Source: CALAGB01 sp963789565 (lineage in GTDB: Bacteria; Chloroflexota; Chloroflexia; Thermomicrobiales; Thermomicrobiaceae). From it: a stretch of 64,000 bases of DNA. This document shows, in pieces, positions 57,818-64,000 of the stretch. The position numbers were made by a program, and so were the translations under genes. Below the pieces are notes generated by a model. That model saw only the letters and a list, made by a program, of their open reading frames with translations. It was not told where the DNA came from and did not search any database. The stretch lies in the NCBI GenBank assembly GCA_963789565.1, contig CAWBKX010000002.1:2480001-2544000 (forward strand), given 5' to 3'. Each line of letters opens with the position of its first letter. Position 1 is the stretch's first letter.

Positions 57818-58780
57818 CTAAGCGAGGAGCGGGATGACCTCCTCGGCGAAGCGCTGGATTTGCGCCTCGGCGTCGCTGGCGGGCCAGATCCAGGCTCGTT
57901 GCACTCCGGCATCGCGGAACTGGGCGAGACGTTCGGCGCACTCCGCCGCGCTCCCCATCAGCGCCAGTCGCAGCAGATCGTCTGGATCGCGATTGAGCGC
58001 CGGGCCGAGGACATCTCGAGCAACGCGTTTGGCTTCGGCTGGGTCCGAGGTAATGTAAAAGAAGATCGACGCCACAGCGTTATCGAATCGGTCGGGGTCC
58101 TTGCCCGTTTCGGCCCGCAGCTCTGCCAATCTCTGCCAGGCGGCGGCAAAGCGCTTCGGCGTGATGTTGAAGCCTGACGCGATCCAGCCGTCGCCCATGC
58201 GCGTCACGCGGCGAAGGCCGCGTTCAGAGCCCCAACTCCCGATCCAGATCGGCGGTCCGCCACGCTCCGGTCTCGGTTTCGGTCCCACGCCATCGATGTG
58301 ATAGAAGCGTCCCTGAAAGCGCGGCTCATCCTCGGACCAGAACCGGCGCAGCGCCACAATGGCCTCGTCCAGACGCGGCCAGCGTTCGTTCCACGGCACA
58401 TCCATCAGATCGAACTCGTCTCGCAGCACGCCGCCGCTGACGCCGAGGATGACGCGGTTGCCGGAGAGGCGGTCGAGCGTACCGAACGTCTGGGCGACTG
58501 CTGCCGGATGGCGCAGCACCGGAAGTAGGATGGCTGTAGCGAGTTGAATCGTGGACGTTGCACCCGCGATGGCTGACAGGACGATCGGTCCATCGACCCA
58601 CGCGCCCCGCGCCACGATGTGGTCCGACGTGGCGATCGTCGTGTAGCCCAAGCGCTCCGCCGTCTTGCCGTAGCGGACGAAGTCGGCCAAGGTCGGCACC
58701 GCGTCGTCGACGATGACCGGGATGTGAACTCCGAACTGCACAAACGATCCTTTCGGAGAGTCATTTGTTGAAGTGGTCAT
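57818..58780 (-). CDS. LLM-class F420-dependent oxidoreductase (second)
   Basis: A 320-residue luciferase-like enzyme. Visible blocks are GYTTIATSDHIV, TSTIQLATAILLPVLRHPAAVAQ and LDRLSGNRVILGVSGGVLRDEFDLM, followed by PIWIGSWGSERGLRRVTRMGDGW, which fit F420-dependent TIGR03619/TIGR-type families. It acts as a hydride-transfer enzyme on an unknown substrate in the cytoplasm. The start ATG 58780 has only a modest upstream site (GAACGGCA). It is divergent from the D-threonine aldolase-fold gene. Confidence 0.88.
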   Translation of the reverse strand: MTTSTNDSPKGSFVQFGVHIPVIVDDAVPTLADFVRYGKTAERLGYTTIATSDHIVARGAWVDGPIVLSAIAGATSTIQLATAILLPVLRHPAAVAQTFGTLDRLSGNRVILGVSGGVLRDEFDLMDVPWNERWPRLDEAIVALRRFWSEDEPRFQGRFYHIDGVGPKPRPERGGPPIWIGSWGSERGLRRVTRMGDGWIASGFNITPKRFAAAWQRLAELRAETGKDPDRFDNAVASIFFYITSDPAEAKRVARDVLGPALNRDPDDLLRLALMGSAAECAERLAQFRDAGVQRAWIWPASDAEAQIQRFAEEVIPLLA

Positions 58781-58888
58781 TGCCGTTCAATTGACCGTCT
58801 CGGCCCGTCTCCGCATACTAGCCCTTACCGGAATGCTTGCCCAGGGCTGACGACTGTTGCTGGTCGTAACCGAAACGAGGAATACAGG

Positions 58889-59995
58889 ATGTTCGAGAGC
58901 GAGATGATTGGTCGGCCACTGTCGGAGGTCGATACCCCTGCACTGGTGATTGACGCCGACGCCATGGAACGCAACATCGCGCGCATGGCTGAGTTTTTCG
59001 CGGGGAGCAAGGCCAAGTTGCGGCCGCACGCGAAGACGCACAAGAGCCCTATTGTCGCCAACAAACAGATCAATGCGGGTGCGGTCGGTGCCACCTGCGC
59101 CAAGCTGGGTGAGGCGGAGGCGCTGGCGGCGGGCGGCGTGAATGACATTCTGATCGCCAATCAAATCGTTGGACCGCACAAGATCGGGCGATTGGTGCGC
59201 CTGGGACGGCAGATAGACATCGCCGCGGCGGTTGACAGCATCGAGAACGCGCGGCAGATTTCCGACGCGGCGGTGGCGGCTGGATCTTCTGTGCGGCTGT
59301 TGGTCGAGGTCAATGTCGGGATGAATCGTTGCGGGGTCGAGCCCGGTTCCGAGGCGGTCGAACTCGCCAAACAGGTGGCCTCATTGCCTGGCATCCGCTT
59401 CTTCGGCATCCAGAGCTACGAAGGGCATCTGGTCATGCTTGACGGCCATGAGAACCGGCGCGAACGGGTGCTTGAGGCCATGGCGCCGGTCATCGAGACG
59501 CGCCAGATGATGGAGGCAGCCGGTGTGCCGGTTCCGGTTATCAGTGGCGGCGGGACCGGCACGTTTGACATCACCAGCACCATCGATGGGTTCGACGAGA
59601 TCCAGGCCGGCTCCTACGTCTTCATGGACGCCAAGTACGGGACGGTCGAGGGACCGGACGCCGTCTTCGAGCCAGCGCTCTATATTTGGTCGACCATTGT
59701 CAGCCGTCCGACCCGAGAACGCGCCGTGGCCGACATTGGCCTCAAGACAGCGACCTCTGAGTTAGGCCTGCCGGTCATGGCGGATTACCGTGATTCGAAG
59801 ACCGTCAGCCTGTCCGAAGAGCACGTCAAGCTGCTGTTGGAGGGCGAGGCGCAGTCGCTGCGCGTCGGCGACAAAATTCGCTTCCAGCCGGGACACGTCT
59901 GCACCACCGTCAACCTGCACGACGCCTACGTCGTGGTGCGCGACGATGTGGTCGAGGCGGTCTGGCCGGTAGCGGCGCGCGGCCGATCGCGCTGA
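58889..59995 (+). CDS. D-threonine aldolase/D-serine dehydratase-type PLP enzyme (DSD1 family)
   Basis: A 368-residue fold-type III PLP enzyme. The PLP lysine is Lys49 in RPHAKTHK. The Alr N-terminal barrel continues through VEVNVGMNRCGVEPG, IQSYEGHLV and SGGGTGTFD (phosphate-binding). The C-terminal domain has His336 and Cys338 (PGHVCTT), the HxC metal site of D-threonine aldolases and D-serine dehydratases. It therefore probably cleaves or dehydrates a D-beta-hydroxy amino acid with a divalent metal. ATG 58889 follows GAGGA. The VOC gene begins 51 bases downstream, likely in the same transcript. Confidence 0.92.
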   Translation: MFESEMIGRPLSEVDTPALVIDADAMERNIARMAEFFAGSKAKLRPHAKTHKSPIVANKQINAGAVGATCAKLGEAEALAAGGVNDILIANQIVGPHKIGRLVRLGRQIDIAAAVDSIENARQISDAAVAAGSSVRLLVEVNVGMNRCGVEPGSEAVELAKQVASLPGIRFFGIQSYEGHLVMLDGHENRRERVLEAMAPVIETRQMMEAAGVPVPVISGGGTGTFDITSTIDGFDEIQAGSYVFMDAKYGTVEGPDAVFEPALYIWSTIVSRPTRERAVADIGLKTATSELGLPVMADYRDSKTVSLSEEHVKLLLEGEAQSLRVGDKIRFQPGHVCTTVNLHDAYVVVRDDVVEAVWPVAARGRSR

Positions 59996-60046
59996 ATCAG
60001 CGAGTGATCGTTCCACCGCGAATCGTTTCGTAAGAGAGGAATAAAC

Positions 60047-60553
60047 ATGACCGACATGCCGCTTTCGTTGCCCGACCGAGATGGCCAGAAGAGCCCCTTC
60101 CCCTGGCTGCATCACATCGCGTTGATAACCAACGACATGCCCAAGACGGTTGCGTTCTATCGGGACGTTCTCGGCAGCGAGATCGCCATGGCGCACCGGC
60201 TGGGACGCGAGGGGCACGAGCGCCACTACTTCATCACCGTGGCACCGAATACCGTCTTTGCCTTCTTCGAGTTTCCAGACGCTCAGCTGCAGGAGTTCCA
60301 GGAGGCGACGCTCGCCAAGACAGGTCGCATGCTGGACCACATCTGCTTCTTCGTGGAGAGCAACGAGGACTTGGAGGCGTGGCGGGGGCGGCTGGAGGAG
60401 CACGACGTGCCGATCCATCAGTATGCGCCGGGGAACACCCTGTTCTTCCACGACCCGAACAACATCGTGTTTCAGATCAGCATCGCGCCGAAGGGCAAGA
60501 TGGGCTTCCCGGTACACAACGACCCCGACCCGGCCTATGAGGTGCCGAGCTAG
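60047..60553 (+). CDS. VOC family protein (glyoxalase/dioxygenase-like)
   Basis: A 168-residue VOC protein. The domain has LHHIALITNDMPKTVAFYRDVLGSEI at its start (first metal-ligand type His), RMLDHICFFVES in the middle (second His), and FFHDPNNIVFQIS at its end, where the usual metal-ligand Glu is replaced by Gln in FQIS. This is close to 2-His/1-carboxylate VOC enzymes, but the last ligand is uncertain. ATG 60047 follows GAGAGGAA. It lies downstream of the D-threonine aldolase-fold gene in the same direction. Confidence 0.88.
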   Translation: MTDMPLSLPDRDGQKSPFPWLHHIALITNDMPKTVAFYRDVLGSEIAMAHRLGREGHERHYFITVAPNTVFAFFEFPDAQLQEFQEATLAKTGRMLDHICFFVESNEDLEAWRGRLEEHDVPIHQYAPGNTLFFHDPNNIVFQISIAPKGKMGFPVHNDPDPAYEVPS

Positions 60554-60745
60554 ACGACAACGACGTGCTGGGTCGCACGCTGCGTTCAGGGCCCAACCGG
60601 CGCGCCCTGGTTGCGAAACGTGACTCTTCGCACGTGGCAGCCTGCGGGCGACGGCAACGGCCCAGCGGCGAGGAGTCGACGATCGCATGGGGAGGGGCAC
60701 AGAGATGTACGGGATCAGACCGAGCACGCGAGGGGGTGGGTGCTG

Positions 60746-61132
60746 ATGAGTGCTGCGCCCCAGGGGCACCGCTGGCCGACTCGATGGGCCGGCAAGCCGT
60801 ACCTGTACTTAACCACGATTGGTCGTCGCACGGGTGAGCCGCATCGCATCGAGATCTGGTTTGCCGTGCACGACGACCGGCTGTATCTGCGAGCCGGGGG
60901 CGGTCAGCGGGCAGACTGGGTACGCAATCTTCGGGCAAACCCACGCGTCACCGTTGAGCTGGGTGACGAGACCCACGATGCCGTCGCTCATCTCGTTGAG
61001 GTGGTTAGCGCCGAAGACGACCTCGCGCGCGAGCTGCTGGTGGGCAAGTACGCGAAGGGCGACAACGACCTGACGGAGTGGGGTCGCACGTCCCTCCCGG
61101 TGCGGATCGAGTTCTCGAACGATGTGCAGTGA
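60746..61132 (+). CDS. Deazaflavin-dependent nitroreductase/F420H2-quinone reductase-like protein
   Basis: A 128-residue split-barrel protein of the DDN (deazaflavin-dependent nitroreductase) family. The recognisable blocks are YLYLTTIGRRTGEPHRIEIWF, YLRAGGGQRADWVRNLRANPRVTVEL and a C-terminal LPVRIEF. The basic residues after GRRTG bind F420 in the family. ATG 60746 is chosen with a G-rich site (GGGGTGGGTG) upstream; the open frame extends further but looks non-coding. It reinforces the idea that this organism makes and uses F420. Confidence 0.85.
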   Translation: MSAAPQGHRWPTRWAGKPYLYLTTIGRRTGEPHRIEIWFAVHDDRLYLRAGGGQRADWVRNLRANPRVTVELGDETHDAVAHLVEVVSAEDDLARELLVGKYAKGDNDLTEWGRTSLPVRIEFSNDVQ

Positions 61133-61469
61133 ACGATGAGCCATGACTTGTTTGGCGTGCATGATTCAATTTGCCGTGCTCTCGGTCCGCGCCGGAGGTG
61201 CTGAGCCAATTGACGGTTCGGAAATCATCGACAAATAACCGGCAACGCGCGTCACACAGAGCTGCTCGTGGATCTACCGGTCATCGGGTCATCCCCACAC
61301 TCTCGGCTAGATCGTCGGTTCGTCCCGCACCGACCCAATGCCCCGTCAGTTTGAGCCTGTGAACGCCAATGATCCGGGACTTGGACAGGTTGACGCATGC
61401 AATACGGGGAAGGTGGGCGACAACTCTGGATCGACGTGACTCTGATCAGCTCAGGCGCTCCGGCTCGGG
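61133..61469. other. Intergenic region, nothing recognised
   Basis: About 340 bases between the convergent deazaflavin-type gene and the enoyl-CoA hydratase gene. No coding frame with a ribosome binding site, RNA gene or repeat could be supported. Confidence 0.4.
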
Positions 61470-62216
61470 CTAGCCAGATTGAGAGGATCGTGCGCTGTGT
61501 TCTTGCTCAAAGCGCAGCGCGGCTTCGATGGCCTCCTGCTCCAGCTGTTTGGCGTCTTCCCGACTCGGTTCGACGCCGGAGTCAATCCCACGCTTGGTCA
61601 GTGTCATGGCAACCGGACGCGCACGGGAGATTGTCGTGGCCATGTCGCGTGCTGCACCGAGCAGATCTTCGTCAGATATGACGCGGTTCACGAGTCGCAG
61701 CCAATGGGCCTCCTGCGCATCGAAAGTCCGACCGGTGTAGAGCAGTTCCTTGGCCGCGGCCTTGCCAACGCGTTCCGGCAGCCGCCGCGTCCCCGCACCA
61801 GGTCCCCGCACATTTTCCGGATACCGAAACGTCGCGGACTCCCCGGCCAGGATGAAGTCGCAACATAACGCCAGCTCAACACCCGCCGCGACGGCTGGCC
61901 CGTTCACGACCGCAATGCACGGCTTGGGGTGACGCTCGACCGCGTTCAAGACATCGTGCCCTCGACGCCGTCGTGCACTCACCTGCTCGACCGTAAAGCC
62001 AGCCCGTTCCTTCATATCATTACCGGCGCAAAAGGCCGGACCTTCCGCGCGTATCAGTACCACGCGCACGTCTGCGTCAGCGGCAGTCACGTCAAGTGCA
62101 GCTTGCAGTTCATCGAGTAACTGTTGATTGACGGCATTCCGTTGACGTGGGCGATCAAGCACGATCTCCGCGATCGGGGGATTCCGTTCGAGGCGTATCG
62201 TAACGACCTGACTCAC
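61470..62216 (-). CDS. Enoyl-CoA hydratase/isomerase family protein
   Basis: A 248-residue crotonase. The CoA-binding and oxyanion-hole regions are FCAGNDMKER (first NH donor) and GPAVAAGVELALCCDFILAG (second), and the catalytic-side helix has FRYPENVRGPGAGTRRLPERVG. The canonical catalytic Glu near the PENV/GPGAG region appears kept. The family catalyses hydration, isomerisation or hydrolysis of acyl-CoAs. GTG 62216 is chosen because GGAG lies six bases upstream; ATG 62237 is an in-frame alternative. It follows the PEP-mutase-family gene on the same strand. Confidence 0.87.
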   Translation of the reverse strand: MSQVVTIRLERNPPIAEIVLDRPRQRNAVNQQLLDELQAALDVTAADADVRVVLIRAEGPAFCAGNDMKERAGFTVEQVSARRRRGHDVLNAVERHPKPCIAVVNGPAVAAGVELALCCDFILAGESATFRYPENVRGPGAGTRRLPERVGKAAAKELLYTGRTFDAQEAHWLRLVNRVISDEDLLGAARDMATTISRARPVAMTLTKRGIDSGVEPSREDAKQLEQEAIEAALRFEQEHSARSSQSG

Positions 62217-62267
62217 GGTGATCTCCACTCTGTTCATCCATAGGTTGGCCCGATCCGACGATCAACC

Positions 62268-63143
62268 TCAACCAGCAGGACTGCCGTATTCCTCGGCGAG
62301 ACGGTCGAACACGTCTTTGCGGGTGAGGCGGTTGCGCTCGGCCATGCTAATCGGATGGCCGCGCACGTCATCGCTGCTGCCGTTCTCGCGCAGAGACGCC
62401 AGCGCCGCTTGCCCTGCATGAACCATCGATCTCATGAGCATGTTGGCGTAGAGCGCCATGCGGTACCCCATTTGCTCCAATTCAGTAGCTGGCAGCAACG
62501 GCGTCCTGCCGTCCTCGACCAGGTTGATCAGGCATGGTGCGGAAATCGACTGCGGCACGAACCGCATCTCATCGACCGTCTGCGGTGCCTCGACGAAGAT
62601 GATGTCAGCCCCGGCGTCGGCATAGGCTCGGCCGCGCTCGATGGCGGAGTCGATCCCCTCAACCGCCCTCGCATCAGTGCGCGCGACGACGAGCAGGTCC
62701 GGATCCTGACGCGTGTCGACCGCCATGCGGATCTTAGCGACCATCTCCGCTGTCGAAATCACGGCCTTGCCCTCAAAGTGACCACAGCGCTTCGGATCGA
62801 CCTGATCTTCAAGCTGGATGGCCGCGACTCCGGCCCGCTCGAACGTCTGCACCGTTCGTCGCACCGCGAGCACGTTGCCATAGCCGGTGTCGGCGTCGGC
62901 GATCACCGGAATCTCCACCGCATTGCAGATGCGCTCGACTTGCCTCGCCACTTCCGACATCGAGAGCAGCCCGAGATCGGGAAAGCCGAACTGCGTGTTG
63001 GCAATCCCAGCGCCGGTTGCGTAAACCGCGTCAAACCCGGCCTCTTGCACCAGTCGCGCCGTGATCGCGTCGGTCGCACCGGGTACGACCATCAATCCGT
63101 CAGGCTTGAGCGCCAATCTCGGCAGCATTTGCTTGTAGTTCAT
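62268..63143 (-). CDS. Isocitrate lyase/PEP mutase superfamily lyase (methylisocitrate lyase-like)
   Basis: A 291-residue single-domain barrel. The active-site loop KRCGHFEGK (118-126) with Cys120 is the lyase signature, and PGATDAITARL and IADADTGYGN are the substrate/Mg2+ sites; ARTDAR and FVEAP complete it. The loop Cys marks a C-C lyase such as methylisocitrate, 2,3-dimethylmalate or oxaloacetate-type hydrolase rather than PEP mutase. ATG 63143 follows CAGGAGAG; the TTG just before it is not needed. It lies between the enoyl-CoA hydratase and F420-type genes on one strand and probably forms an operon with them. Confidence 0.9.
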   Translation of the reverse strand: MNYKQMLPRLALKPDGLMVVPGATDAITARLVQEAGFDAVYATGAGIANTQFGFPDLGLLSMSEVARQVERICNAVEIPVIADADTGYGNVLAVRRTVQTFERAGVAAIQLEDQVDPKRCGHFEGKAVISTAEMVAKIRMAVDTRQDPDLLVVARTDARAVEGIDSAIERGRAYADAGADIIFVEAPQTVDEMRFVPQSISAPCLINLVEDGRTPLLPATELEQMGYRMALYANMLMRSMVHAGQAALASLRENGSSDDVRGHPISMAERNRLTRKDVFDRLAEEYGSPAG

Positions 63144-63164
63144 CAACTCTCCTGAACGGCTGGA

Positions 63165-64000
63165 TTACGACGCGGTCTCCACCGGCATCGCGCTTCGCTC
63201 TCGATAGTGATCGGCACTCTCGACCTGCTTTAACCGGGCAACGGCTTGAGCAAGCTGATCTTGGCGCTCGGTGGCGTCGAATGGCAGCGGGAAGCTTAGT
63301 GTGTCAGTAAGTCCACCCAGGCGCGCTTGCGCCGCGTCGGCGATCGTGTCATACGTCCCTGAAATGCAGAACGTATCGAGCATCTCGTCGCTCACCAGGT
63401 TCTTCATCTCGTCCCAGCGTTCTTCCGCGATAAGCTTGCGCAGGTCGGGATTGATCGCTTCCCAGCCATGGTGCTCGAGGACCGGCAGATAGCTGCGCGT
63501 CGATCCATACCAAGCGATGCGATGGCGCACCCACTCTCGCGCTTTGGTCACGGCCTCCTCATCTGCCCCAGTCGCCGTAAATCCACCTCCGATCATCTCG
63601 AAGGAGTCGAGCGAACGGCCCGATTTTTTGGCGCCGATCAAGACATTGGGCCAGATGACGTCCCGGATGTACTCCGGTGTGGAGAAGGAATGCACGCGCA
63701 ACCCGTCACATAGCTCGCCAGCGGTGCGGATCATGTATTTGTTAACGGCAGCGATGTGAATTGGAATGGGAAAGTACTCGCTCGGGCCGAGGTTGAATTC
63801 GGGCGTCATAAGAGTGAAGTGGTAGAACTTCCCTTCGAAATTCAGTCGCGTCCCGTTCTGCCAGCAATCCCAGATAGCCTTGAGCGCAAGCACGTATTCG
63901 CGCAGACGAGGACCCGGCGAGCCCCATTCCATCGAGAAGCGTCGCTCGATGTGCCCCTTCACCTGTGTGCCCATGCCGAGGGCGAAACGTCCCCTCGAGA
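63165..64000 (-). CDS. LLM-class F420-dependent oxidoreductase (third), 5' end beyond window
   Basis: The C-terminal 278 or so residues of a luciferase-like oxidoreductase. The frame stays open to the right edge, and the residues there, RGRFALGMGTQVKGHIERRF, are mid-protein in this family (GRF-LG-GTQVK), so the true start lies outside the window. Further blocks are PIPIHIAAVNKYMIRTAGELCDGLRVHSF and the C-terminal ISGTYDTIAD. It is the first seen gene of the group with the lyase and the enoyl-CoA hydratase. Substrate unknown. Confidence 0.88.
   Translation of the reverse strand, partial: SRGRFALGMGTQVKGHIERRFSMEWGSPGPRLREYVLALKAIWDCWQNGTRLNFEGKFYHFTLMTPEFNLGPSEYFPIPIHIAAVNKYMIRTAGELCDGLRVHSFSTPEYIRDVIWPNVLIGAKKSGRSLDSFEMIGGGFTATGADEEAVTKAREWVRHRIAWYGSTRSYLPVLEHHGWEAINPDLRKLIAEERWDEMKNLVSDEMLDTFCISGTYDTIADAAQARLGGLTDTLSFPLPFDATERQDQLAQAVARLKQVESADHYRERSAMPVETAS

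Noticed and set aside
1..64000. CRISPR arrays, phage genes, transposases, rRNA and tRNA genes
   Set aside because: I looked for regularly spaced repeats, integrase or transposase motifs and tRNA-like arms in the gaps and found none that could be supported by eye.

Overview
The window looks like part of a chromosome from a moderately high-GC bacterium, most likely a Chloroflexota member near Thermomicrobia/Sphaerobacter. This is inferred from gene content, not from a marker gene: GT87-type membrane glycosyltransferases, DUF3500, DUF4032, several F420-type luciferase-like oxidoreductases, a deazaflavin nitroreductase-like protein, a long LCP protein and a SARP/BTAD regulator. No rRNA, tRNA, CRISPR array, transposase, phage gene or replication origin is visible. 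TTG, GTG and ATG starts are all used, usually with a GGAG/GAGG-type ribosome binding site.

Layout. 1-3.5 kb: the 5' end of a SARP-type regulator with an in-frame TGA, a small zinc-ribbon protein, a tautomerase, a hydroxyproline dehydratase-like enzyme, a metallo-beta-lactamase-fold hydrolase and an ABM-like protein. 3.6-12.9 kb: glycogen debranching enzyme glgX, divergent from a two-gene MacB/LolD-like ABC system; then DUF4032, an MFS exporter and its ArsR-type regulator, whose promoter and operator can be read. 13.3-20.4 kb: polyphosphate kinase 2, a methyltransferase, a 66-residue coupled ORF, two paralogous GT87 membrane proteins, a 14-TM MFS pump and a DEDDh exonuclease. 20.4-28 kb: a TIM-barrel isomerase, a large FAD/Fe-S dehydrogenase, an atypical PiT-family permease, DUF2071 and DUF3500 proteins. 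28-39 kb: a P2-type ATPase, PduO-type adenosyltransferase, 1-Cys peroxiredoxin, a 54-residue membrane protein, dCTP deaminase divergent from an LCP protein and a BNR-repeat lipoprotein, a VOC protein and a large alpha/beta hydrolase.

39-50 kb is the most accessory-looking part: two tandem paralogous membrane proteins, repeat-rich intergenic DNA, then RraA-like, F420-type oxidoreductase and M24 peptidase/creatinase-fold genes facing a GntR regulator, followed by a tightly coupled operon of an acyl-CoA-dehydrogenase-like flavoprotein, an M20 hydrolase and two NodB-fold deacetylases. This reads as a catabolic island of unknown substrate. 49.7-53.6 kb is a zinc/cadmium module: CDF exporter, P1B ATPase and CadC-like sensor with a perfect operator. 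54-64 kb holds an O-methyltransferase, argF, an unrecognised protein ending in PWHPG-type repeats, an acetyltransferase, F420-type enzymes, a D-threonine-aldolase-fold enzyme, a VOC protein, and an enoyl-CoA hydratase / PEP-mutase-family lyase / F420-type group cut by the right edge.

A dispersed intergenic repeat family has copies near 41, 45 and 53.8 kb, one inverted, and smaller GA/CT-rich hairpins recur near 21.4 and 43.1 kb. The strongest leads are the interrupted SARP gene, the catabolic operon with altered active sites, the apparently leaderless GntR gene with a palindrome on its -10, the tandem paralogous membrane proteins, and the repeat family.
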